A stretch of DNA of 33,728 bases from Opitutia bacterium (GTDB lineage Bacteria > Verrucomicrobiota > Verrucomicrobiia > Opitutales > Opitutaceae), in NCBI GenBank assembly GCA_947472765.1, contig CANJCM010000050.1, positions 1 to 33,728 on the forward strand, read 5' to 3'. The translations under genes were made by a program, and so were the position numbers. Positions 27,518-33,728 of the stretch are shown in pieces; position 1 is the first letter of the stretch, and the number at the start of each line of letters is the position of its first letter. A model generated the notes under the pieces. It did no database searches and had not been told where the DNA came from. It saw only the letters and a list, made by a program, of their open reading frames with translations.

Positions 27518-27625
27518 TCGCCCATTGAAAACCAAGTCCATGAATGGACGGCCCGGCATTTCGTTAAAAAACCTTCATCTTTGCCGGCTTGACCCGGCGA
27601 CCCAACGGGCGGCGGATGCAGGGGA

Positions 27626-28315
27626 ATGAAAATCCTGCTGGTCGAGGACGACCCCAAGCTCGCCGCGCTGACCCTCAAGGGGCTGCGTGCCCGCGGCTTC
27701 GTCGTCGACCAGACGGACAACGGAGACGATGCCTACACCCTCGCCACGTCGCGCTCCTACGACGCCCTCGTGCTCGACATCATGCTCCCGGGCCGGGACG
27801 GACTCAGCATCCTCCGCCAGTTGCGCGCCAAAGGTTTTGGCCTCCCGGTGGTGCTCGTCTCGGCGCGGAGCGCCCTGGACGAGCGACTCGACGGGCTCAA
27901 TCTCGGGGCCGACGACTACCTGACCAAGCCTTTCTTCGTCGACGAACTGATCGCGCGGCTCCACGCCGTCATCCGTCGAAGCACCGGCCAGCCGGCAAGT
28001 GTCGTCTCCAACGGAGAAGTCTCGGTCAACCTGCTGACCCGGGAAGTGCGCTGCGGTGACCAGCAGATCGAGCTCACCGCGCGCGAGTTCGCGTTGCTCG
28101 CTTACCTCCTGCGGTCCCCGGGGCAGACGCTGACCCGCGCCCAGATTTGCGAACACGTCTGGAGTTACCACTTCGATCCCGGCACCAACCTCGTCGACGT
28201 GTATGTGCAGCACGTCCGCAAAAAACTTGGACCCTCCGGCACGACACTGATCGAAACCATCCGGGGCGTCGGCTACCGGGCGCGGCCCGTGCCCCGCGGA
28301 TTGGAGCCCACGTGA
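27626..28315 (+). CDS. OmpR-family response regulator
   Basis: A 229-residue DNA-binding response regulator. The receiver domain has the acidic pair at 8-9 (LVEDD), the phosphoacceptor D51 (LVLDIMLPG) and K101 (YLTKPF). A winged-helix C-terminal domain contains TAREFALLAYLLRSPGQTLT and VDVYVQHVRKKLG, ending in the family's IETIRGVGYRAR. It is cytosolic and probably activates or represses promoters nearby, perhaps including the divergent sigma-factor operon. A GGCGGA element lies about nine bases before the ATG. The stop overlaps the GTG start of the histidine kinase by four bases (GTGA). Confidence 0.93.
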   Translation: MKILLVEDDPKLAALTLKGLRARGFVVDQTDNGDDAYTLATSRSYDALVLDIMLPGRDGLSILRQLRAKGFGLPVVLVSARSALDERLDGLNLGADDYLTKPFFVDELIARLHAVIRRSTGQPASVVSNGEVSVNLLTREVRCGDQQIELTAREFALLAYLLRSPGQTLTRAQICEHVWSYHFDPGTNLVDVYVQHVRKKLGPSGTTLIETIRGVGYRARPVPRGLEPT

Positions 28316-29775
28316 GATCATTTCGCCTGCGTCTCGCCTTGCTGGCCGGCGCGATCGCGGCCGCCCTGCTCCTTTGCTCGGGCTACTACGCGTGGCGCCT
28401 GTCCGTCCGGTTCAATCTTGATCGACTCGATCGGGAATTGCGGAACCTGGGCGCCGCCAATCTCGAGCGGGTGGTCGGCGACGAACACTGGCGGCGCGTG
28501 TAGAGCGCGCTGCGTTTTGTCTCGGGCCCGGATCAGCCACCCACCTACGCCCTCTGGGTCGAAAACTACGGTCGCCCTTTGTATCGTTCGCCGCACTGGC
28601 CCGGGGGCATCAATCCAAGCGATCTTCCGCGGCCCGATCGTTACGAGGGCGGCGCCACCTTGGCGAATCCGCCGCCGCCGCCGCGCCCCGGCGAACCGCT
28701 TTCTCCGCGCAACCCGCCGCTCCCGCGTCGGGAGCCGCAGTTTCTCAACCGGCACGCAGACGGAAGCGAATGGCGGGTCGCCGTCATGGGTACGCCCTAC
28801 ACGACGCTCGTACTCGCGGCCAAGGTCGATGAATTCAACGCCGACTTGCTCAATCTCCGCTTCGCCTTCCTCGCCGCCGCCCCGGTAGTCCTCCTCCTCG
28901 TGGGCGGCGCCGCCTGGTTTCTGGCCAGCCGGGCACTCCGACCGGTGGAGATCCTGACCCAGGCGGCCGAGCGCGTGACGGCCCGCGGGCTTGACCAGCG
29001 GCTGCCCACCGAAGGTCACAATCAGGAATTCCAAAGGCTCGTCACCGTCTTCAATGCGATGATGGACCGGCTGGAACGCAGCTTTCACCAGGCCACGCGC
29101 TTTAGTGCCGACGCCTCGCACGAGTTAAAGGCCCCGCTTGCGCTGCTGCAGGCTGAGCTGGAACAGGCCCTCGTCGCCGTCCCCTCGGGTTCGCTCCAGC
29201 AACAAACGTACTCCAGCCTGCTCGACGAGGTCGTCCGTCTCAAAGCGATCGTGCACAAGCTGCTGCTGCTCTCGCTCGCCGATGCCGGCCGCCTCGAGTT
29301 GCGCCGGGAGCGGACCGATCTGTGCGCTCTGCTCGCGAACGTCACGAACGACGGCGTCGAACTCGCGGCAGGCCTCGAGGTGCACACCTCAATCGAGGCC
29401 CGTGTGACCGTCCTCGCCGATGCCGTTCTGCTTCAGCAGGCGCTGCTCAACCTCGCCGTCAACGCCGTGAAGTTCAACCGGCCGGGCGGCAATATTTCAT
29501 TTGCCCTGGCCACCACCTCCGGTCGCGCCGAGATCACGGTGGGCAACACCGGCCCGGGGATCGCCCCCGCCGATCGCGAGCGGGTGTTCGAGCGTTTCTT
29601 CCGCGGCGACAAGGCCCGACGGCATGAGGGCACGACCGGCGCCGGACTCGGACTCAGCCTCTCCCGAGAAATCCTCCGGGCCCACGGCGGTGACCTCGTG
29701 TTGAGGCGCGCGGAGCCGGACTGGACCGAGTTCCAAGCCGTGATCCCAATCGCGGCCGGCGGCATCCGAAGCTGA
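28312..29775 (+). pseudogene. Sensor histidine kinase interrupted by an in-frame TAG
   Basis: The kinase frame starts at a GTG overlapping the response regulator stop and encodes a first membrane helix (LRLALLAGAIAAALLLCSGY). It then meets a TAG at 28501-28503 (codon 64). The same frame continues without another stop to 29775. After the TAG come a periplasmic part, the second membrane helix (AFLAAAPVVLLLVGGAAWFL), a HAMP-like linker, the H-box SADASHELKAPL (His at codon 270), an N-box (LLNLAVNAVKFNRPGG) and G-boxes (VGNTGPGIAPADRERVFERF; GAGLGLSLSREILRAHGGD). All catalytic boxes are intact, so the loss is recent. GAG to TAG is one base and would fit the helix. A sequencing error or amber readthrough are the alternatives. 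Confidence 0.8.
28579..29775 (+). CDS. Histidine kinase core, frame after the amber codon
   Basis: If the TAG at 28501 is a true stop, the next usable start in the frame is a TTG at 28579, giving 398 residues. This product would keep the second membrane helix, HAMP, dimerisation/phosphoacceptor and ATPase domains but lose the first helix and most of the sensor loop. It could still be a membrane-anchored kinase with altered or no sensing. There is no clear ribosome binding site. This is a fallback reading of the interrupted gene described above, not a separate gene. Confidence 0.45.
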   Translation: MYRSPHWPGGINPSDLPRPDRYEGGATLANPPPPPRPGEPLSPRNPPLPRREPQFLNRHADGSEWRVAVMGTPYTTLVLAAKVDEFNADLLNLRFAFLAAAPVVLLLVGGAAWFLASRALRPVEILTQAAERVTARGLDQRLPTEGHNQEFQRLVTVFNAMMDRLERSFHQATRFSADASHELKAPLALLQAELEQALVAVPSGSLQQQTYSSLLDEVVRLKAIVHKLLLLSLADAGRLELRRERTDLCALLANVTNDGVELAAGLEVHTSIEARVTVLADAVLLQQALLNLAVNAVKFNRPGGNISFALATTSGRAEITVGNTGPGIAPADRERVFERFFRGDKARRHEGTTGAGLGLSLSREILRAHGGDLVLRRAEPDWTEFQAVIPIAAGGIRS

Positions 29776-29803
29776 AGCGGCTAAGAGAAGCGTAGCCAGA
29801 TTT

Positions 29804-29861
29804 GGGCGTGCAGGAGGCCCGCCCCTGCAAGTACGTGTGGAGGGCGCGGCTCGTGCGCGTC
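29804..29861. repeat. Inverted pair of GC-rich short repeats
   Basis: GGGCGTGCAGGAGGCCCGCC begins at 29804 and is an inverted relative of the GTAGGGGCG...GCCC elements at 5576 and 7125. GGAGGGCGCGGCTCGTGCGC begins at 29839 in the direct sense. They form a hairpin-like pair directly in front of the DUF4440 gene. A frame at 29802 that runs through them is an artefact. Confidence 0.45.
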
Positions 29862-29873
29862 CTCCGCTCCCTC

Positions 29874-30338
29874 ATGAAAAAATTGCTGCTCCTCCCGCTG
29901 CTGCTCTCGCTGCTCGCTTCGGTCCGCGCCGAAAATGCGGCGGCCGGCACCGACAAAATCCTCGCGGCCGTCCGCGCCGCCGACGATGCCCGCGTCGTGG
30001 CCACCGTCGCCGGCGACCGTGCCCTGATGAACGCGATTTACTCGGACGACCTCCGCTACGCCCACTCGACCGGCCAGGTCGACGGCAAGGCTGCCTTCAT
30101 CGCACCGCTGGCCGAGAAACGGGCGTTCTATGTCGCCATCGACTACAAACAGCGGGATTTCGTGCCCCTCGCGCCCACCATCGTGTTGATGGGTGGTCGC
30201 GGTCTTTTCACGGTGGGCCCCGAGGGGCAGCGGCAGGTGATCGATCTACAATTCCTCGCCGTCTGGCGCGAAGAACAGGGCGGGTGGCGGATGGTCGCGT
30301 GGCAGTCGAATCACCCGCCGGCGCCCGCGGCGAAGTGA
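29874..30338 (+). CDS. Secreted DUF4440 / NTF2-like protein
   Basis: A 154-residue exported protein with a signal peptide (MKKLLLLPLLLSLLASVRA, cleavage at VRA-ENAAA). The mature part is a single NTF2-like domain of the DUF4440 type. An N-terminal helix (RAADDARVVATVAGDRALMN) is followed by YSDDLRYAHSTGQVDGKAAF and beta strands ending in VWREEQGGWRMVAWQSNHPP. The family contains small periplasmic or cytosolic proteins of the SnoaL/steroid-isomerase fold, with roles mostly unknown. A frame opens at 29802, but 29874 is the start of the signal peptide. Convergent with the cytochrome c gene. Confidence 0.82.
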   Translation: MKKLLLLPLLLSLLASVRAENAAAGTDKILAAVRAADDARVVATVAGDRALMNAIYSDDLRYAHSTGQVDGKAAFIAPLAEKRAFYVAIDYKQRDFVPLAPTIVLMGGRGLFTVGPEGQRQVIDLQFLAVWREEQGGWRMVAWQSNHPPAPAAK

Positions 30339-30348
30339 CGCCGTAGTT

Positions 30349-30374
30349 CGCGGCCGGCCAGGGCGCCGGCCGCG
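30349..30374. terminator. GC-rich hairpin between convergent genes
   Basis: CGCGGCCGGC (30349-30358) and GCCGGCCGCG (30365-30374) form a perfect 10-base stem with a 6-base loop in the 46-base gap between the convergent DUF4440 and cytochrome c genes. There is no T-run on either side, so it is a possible bidirectional transcription barrier rather than a certain terminator. Confidence 0.4.
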
Positions 30375-30384
30375 GAGGACGGCC

Positions 30385-31338
30385 TCATTTCTTCCCGCGC
30401 AAGGTGACGAGGTACGCGATCATGTCGTCCATTTCGGCGGGCGAGAACAATCCCGCGTACACCGGCATGGGCGAGGTGCGATCACTGCGGAACTCGGCCA
30501 GGTCCGCTTTCGACACGGACCAGATCGCGCCGGTCATGTCGCGGAACTGCACATAGAACGTGCCTTCGCTGAGCCGGACGCCGGACGCCTCACGGCCGTC
30601 CTTCATCTTCACCCGGATGAACGCGTAATTCTGTTCTCCCCGCGCGGCCGACAGCGGCACATCAGCGCTGGGTTCCACGAGCGCCCGGCGCAGAAAGGCC
30701 GGACTGCGCCGCGCACCCACGTCGCTGAGATCCGGGCCAATCGCCGCGCTGCCCTGTCCGGTCACCGTGTGACACGTGATGCACGCGCCCTTGGTCTTGA
30801 AGAGTTCGGCTCCCTTGGCGGCATCACCGGGGACCTTCTCCATCGGCCGCCGTCCGAGCGACCGCACATAGGCGGCAAGGTACGGCGCTTCGCCGGCCCG
30901 CATCCGGCCACCCGGCATCTCCGTGCCGGTAATTCCGCGGGCGACGATTTCGATCAGGCGGCGATCGTCGGTCGCCTTCGTCAGCGTGGGCTGCGCCAGC
31001 AGCGGCCCGCGGTCACCTTCGCCCTTCGGGCCGTGACACGTCACGCACTGCATTTCGAAGATCCGCTGGCCCTTCGCCAAGTCCTCCGGGTTCGCGATGA
31101 TTTTTTCGAGATCGGCCGAGAGGTCGGCCTCGCTGAGCAAGCGGCTGCCGCCGCCTTTGGCCGCAGCGGCCGGCGGGCCATCGGCCGCCTTGCCACGTGC
31201 GGGACCTTTGCCCTTGGCCTGACCGGCGGGCGCCGGTCCGGCTTTTTCCGCAGGATCAATGTGATCCTGGCCGCGCACAGCCAGAGCCGCGACAATGACC
31301 AGCAGACCGAGAGACGGGAGTGAGAAGAAAGCCTTCAT
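30385..31338 (-). CDS. Secreted diheme cytochrome c, likely acceptor of the PQQ enzyme
   Basis: A 317-residue exported protein with a signal peptide (SLGLLVIVAALAVRG). A low-complexity basic stretch at about 40-65 (QAKGKGPARGKAADGP) is followed by two cytochrome c domains. Heme motifs are CVTCH (98-102) and CITCH (186-190). Likely Met ligands are M141 (GTEMPGGRM) and M291 (TSPMPVYAGLFSPAE). The second domain has a long insert (NYAFIRVKMKDGREASGVRL) typical of the Pirellula/Verrucomicrobium heme-binding domain family (TIGR02603 type). It starts 24 bases after the PQQ dehydrogenase stop on the same strand, so the two are very likely one operon and this protein takes its electrons in the periplasm. 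Confidence 0.9.
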   Translation of the reverse strand: MKAFFSLPSLGLLVIVAALAVRGQDHIDPAEKAGPAPAGQAKGKGPARGKAADGPPAAAAKGGGSRLLSEADLSADLEKIIANPEDLAKGQRIFEMQCVTCHGPKGEGDRGPLLAQPTLTKATDDRRLIEIVARGITGTEMPGGRMRAGEAPYLAAYVRSLGRRPMEKVPGDAAKGAELFKTKGACITCHTVTGQGSAAIGPDLSDVGARRSPAFLRRALVEPSADVPLSAARGEQNYAFIRVKMKDGREASGVRLSEGTFYVQFRDMTGAIWSVSKADLAEFRSDRTSPMPVYAGLFSPAEMDDMIAYLVTLRGKK

Positions 31339-31362
31339 GGGTGCTTCAAGGAGAGGTTAAGA

Positions 31363-33057
31363 TCACAACCCAAACGCGATGATCGCCGCGCCCATCGGCA
31401 CCGCCACGATCTGCCTGCCGTCGGCGAGATAGGTGACCGAGCCGCCGCCGATGGCGCCGCCACCCTGGAAACTCCAGAGCGGTTTCCCGTTTTTCGCATC
31501 GACCGCATAGAAGTCACGTTCCGCGCCGCTGAAGACGAGTCCGGTGACCGTCGTCATCACGTTCGCCCCGGAATAATTCTTCAGCACGAAATCCCAGACG
31601 GTCTTGCCGGTGGCGGCATCCATCGCCTTGAGCATCCCGACGCCCTCCTCGCCGAGGATGTTCCGTCCGCCGCCGTTTTCGAAATGCTGGCCGACCTCGT
31701 ATTTCCAGGGCGTCTTCACGTACGTCTGGCCGGACTCGGTCCGGGTGTTGACGTACACCAGTCCGGTCAGGGGATTGAACGCCGGCGCGGCCCAGTTGGA
31801 ATTTCCGCCGAGTCCCGGATAAACGACCACGCCCTCGGGCGTCGGCTCCGTGCCCGGCAGCACGATGGGACGTCCGTTGTCATCGAGCCCTTTCGCCCAA
31901 GTCTGCTTCGCATAGGAGCCACCCGCGACGAACTGGCCGTTCGTCCGATCGATCGCGTAGTAGAATCCATTGCGGTTCGTGAACGAGATCATCTTCCGCG
32001 GCCGGCCATTGACCGTGGCATCGAAAAGAACCGGCACCTGGCAGGAATCCCAGTCATGCACGTCGTGCGGCGTGAACTGGAAGTGCCACTTCAACTTGCC
32101 GGTGTCCGCATCGATCGCGACGACGGCACACGCGTAGAGGTTGTCGCCCGGCCGGTCGTCGCCGTTGTAATCGGGCCCCGGATTGCCCGTGCCCCAGTAA
32201 ATCGTGTTGGCTGCCGGATCGAACGTGCCCGTCACCCACGTGGAGGCGCCGCCGGATTTCCAGCTGTCGCCCGGTCCCCACGTTTCGTTCCCCGGCTCGC
32301 CCTTGCCGGGAATGGTGTAGAAGCGCCACGCCAGCTCGCCGGTCTTGGCGTCATAGGCATCGACGAAACCGCGGATGCCAAACTCACCACCGGCGACGCC
32401 CACGATGATCTTGTCCTTCACCGCCAGCGGCGCGCCGGTCATCGAGTAGCCGAGGTGGTAGTCGATCACGACCTTGTCCCAGCGCTCGAGTCCCGTGTTG
32501 GCGTCGATGCAGACGAGGTGCGCGTCGAAGGTGTTCAGGTAGACGTTGTCGCCCAGGACCGCGATGCCGCGGTTGTTGGTCCCGCAGCAGATCGGCACAT
32601 CCGCCGGCATGGCCGGACGGTTGTAGGTCCAGATCTTGCGCCCGGTCTTCGCGTCGAGCGCGGTGACGATTGTCGGCCGCTCGCTGATGTACATGACCCC
32701 GTCGACGACGATCGGGGTGACCTCCCAGCGAACCGTCTCGGCCTGCTGATAAATCCATTGGACCTTCAGCTTCGAGACATTGGCCGGCGTGATCTCCGTC
32801 AGGAGCGAGTACCGCTGCGCCCCATAGTTTCCGCCGTAGGTCATCCAGTTGCCCGGCTCATTCGCGGAGTTGAGGATGCGCTCGTAGGTCAGGTTCGTTT
32901 TTAGCTGGGCGAGCGCCACCGTGGCGCTCGCGAGGAGGAACAAGCCGGCCAGGGCCGGTTGGACAAATAACCGGAGCGGGCGAAAGCCCGCCCGAGGGGA
33001 GATCGGGGTCGAGGACATGAGGGGAAAGACTGGGGTTGAAATAGAGAGCTGACGCAT
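31363..33057 (-). CDS. PQQ-dependent alcohol dehydrogenase with lanthanide-type metal site
   Basis: A 564-residue exported quinoprotein of the methanol/ethanol dehydrogenase family. The signal peptide hydrophobic core is ALAGLFLLASATVALA. The vicinal disulfide CCGTNNRG is at C157-C158, the metal-ligand E225 at GGEFGIRG, N292 at GTGNPG and the catalytic D335 in PHDVHDWDSC. D337, two residues on, is the extra aspartate that in XoxF/ExaF/PedH-type enzymes coordinates a lanthanide; calcium enzymes of the MxaF type have Ala there. R362 (FTNRNGFYY) is also conserved. The insert between E225 and N292 is shorter than in MxaF/XoxF. A start at 33018 (MSSTPISP) is an alternative. No PQQ biosynthesis or xoxG/J genes are visible. 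Directly upstream of its likely cytochrome c. Confidence 0.93.
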   Translation of the reverse strand: MRQLSISTPVFPLMSSTPISPRAGFRPLRLFVQPALAGLFLLASATVALAQLKTNLTYERILNSANEPGNWMTYGGNYGAQRYSLLTEITPANVSKLKVQWIYQQAETVRWEVTPIVVDGVMYISERPTIVTALDAKTGRKIWTYNRPAMPADVPICCGTNNRGIAVLGDNVYLNTFDAHLVCIDANTGLERWDKVVIDYHLGYSMTGAPLAVKDKIIVGVAGGEFGIRGFVDAYDAKTGELAWRFYTIPGKGEPGNETWGPGDSWKSGGASTWVTGTFDPAANTIYWGTGNPGPDYNGDDRPGDNLYACAVVAIDADTGKLKWHFQFTPHDVHDWDSCQVPVLFDATVNGRPRKMISFTNRNGFYYAIDRTNGQFVAGGSYAKQTWAKGLDDNGRPIVLPGTEPTPEGVVVYPGLGGNSNWAAPAFNPLTGLVYVNTRTESGQTYVKTPWKYEVGQHFENGGGRNILGEEGVGMLKAMDAATGKTVWDFVLKNYSGANVMTTVTGLVFSGAERDFYAVDAKNGKPLWSFQGGGAIGGGSVTYLADGRQIVAVPMGAAIIAFGL

Positions 33058-33728
33058 CTGCGCCCGCCTCGGAGCGGAGGTATCGCAACCTCACCTTTCT
33101 TCGGGCTCAACGCGTTTCCGTCAAATCGGCCAAATTTTGGGACCCTCCGGATCGGGCAGACACTTCAATTTCACCGGAAAGGAGTGGGTTGAAGTTCTCT
33201 AACGTTGTTCGTCATCGGATTGGTCTTTTCATCTGCGGATAAAATCTGCGGTGCTCCACTCGCTTACGAGACGGTGTGAAAAGTCGAAAAACACTTCTTC
33301 ATGTCATTCTGAGCGCAGCGAAGAATCCATGGTCTTGAGGGAGACTCACGCGTGGATGAACAAGCCCGTCGCTGCGCTCGGTAACTTCGCTGCGCTCAGA
33401 GTGACAGGGTATTCACACAGACTCTCACGCTCGCGGACAGATGGCGAATCCCGCCGGGTTGGACTCGGTTTGTCCTCGGATTCCCTCCGGTTCGATTGAT
33501 CGAGAGCCGAGGCCCGGCGGCGAGCGCCGGCCCTACATTCGAGCCGCGAAGGACTACATCGGTTCGCCTGCCCGGCATCTGCACTGCTGTACTCTCGAAT
33601 CACTCATTTCCGGGAGGATTTTGAACAGGAAGATCGGGGAGTTCGGGAAGCGGGTGGAACGGACCTCTCCCCGATCTTCCCGGCCTTCCTGTTTAATCCG
33701 GCTTGGTCCCCTTTGGTTGCGGCTCCGC
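33058..33728. repeat. Repeat-rich right end of the window
   Basis: No gene is seen. Elements are CATCTGCGGAT (33230-33240), the 30-base TGTCATTCTGAGCG element (33302-33331) with a 22-base inverted relative at 33385-33406, and an inverted exact copy (33511-33537) of the 27-base element at 19013-19039. A compound inverted repeat is also present: GAACAGGAAGATCGGGGAG (33623-33641) pairs with CTCCCCGATCTTCC (33667-33680), and its first part with CTTCCTGTT (33685-33693). The PQQ gene's promoter should lie in the first part, but I cannot point to it. Confidence 0.7.

Noticed and set aside
29802-29873. Longer N-terminus for the DUF4440 protein
   Set aside because: The extra codons lie in a GC-rich repeat and would bury the signal peptide.
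30385-33057. Complete methanol oxidation locus
   Set aside because: Only the PQQ enzyme and one cytochrome are present; no xoxG/xoxJ, PQQ synthesis or formaldehyde genes, so the substrate should not be called methanol.
33251-33499. Small frame in the right-end gap
   Set aside because: It runs through the TGTCATTCTGAGCG repeat and its inverse, so it is repeat DNA rather than a gene.

Overview
The window is GC-rich chromosomal DNA that looks like a free-living, Gram-negative member of the Verrucomicrobiota, most likely close to Opitutaceae. This rests on gene families, not on a marker gene. It has a secreted DUF1592/DUF1588/DUF1585 cytochrome-type protein paired with a Tat-exported DUF1552 protein, YHYH-domain and sulfatase proteins, Pirellula/Verrucomicrobium-type heme proteins, and many short GC-rich intergenic repeats. 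I see no rRNA, tRNA, CRISPR array, phage gene or insertion sequence.

Layout. 1-478 is the 5' part of a short-chain dehydrogenase. 761-5488 is a trio: DUF1592-type c-heme protein, small secreted protein, DUF1552 protein, closed by a tandem-hairpin terminator. 5861-8151 holds a DUF4412 secreted protein, a hydroxynitrile-lyase-like cupin and an aldo/keto reductase. 8550-11618 is a large AsmA-like protein flanked by two direct copies of a repeat of about 200 bases. 12033-13486 has a DUF2892 membrane protein and a divergent diheme cytochrome c. 13578-18531 is a leftward operon (DUF2892, membrane-fusion lipoprotein, RND pump, rhodanese) facing an ArsR-type repressor, with an 18-base palindrome between them. 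18940-21583 is mostly repeats with two or three small or unknown genes.

21584-27517 is a tightly packed leftward operon: secreted beta-rich protein, ECF-type sigma factor, YHYH-PEBP fusion, divergent sulfatase and metallophosphoesterase. It is divergent from a two-component system (27626-29775) whose histidine kinase carries an in-frame amber codon. 29874-33057 has a DUF4440 protein and a PQQ alcohol dehydrogenase followed by its likely diheme cytochrome c partner. The dehydrogenase carries the extra aspartate typical of lanthanide-dependent enzymes. The right end is repeats.

The genes suggest a periplasm-centred lifestyle: c-type cytochromes and a PQQ enzyme for oxidation, secreted hydrolases under a dedicated sigma factor, and a thiol- or metalloid-responsive efflux module. 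The best candidates for something new are the sigma/YHYH/sulfatase/phosphoesterase operon and the ArsR-DUF2892-RND-rhodanese module. Functions are inferred from motifs read by eye; no database search was run.
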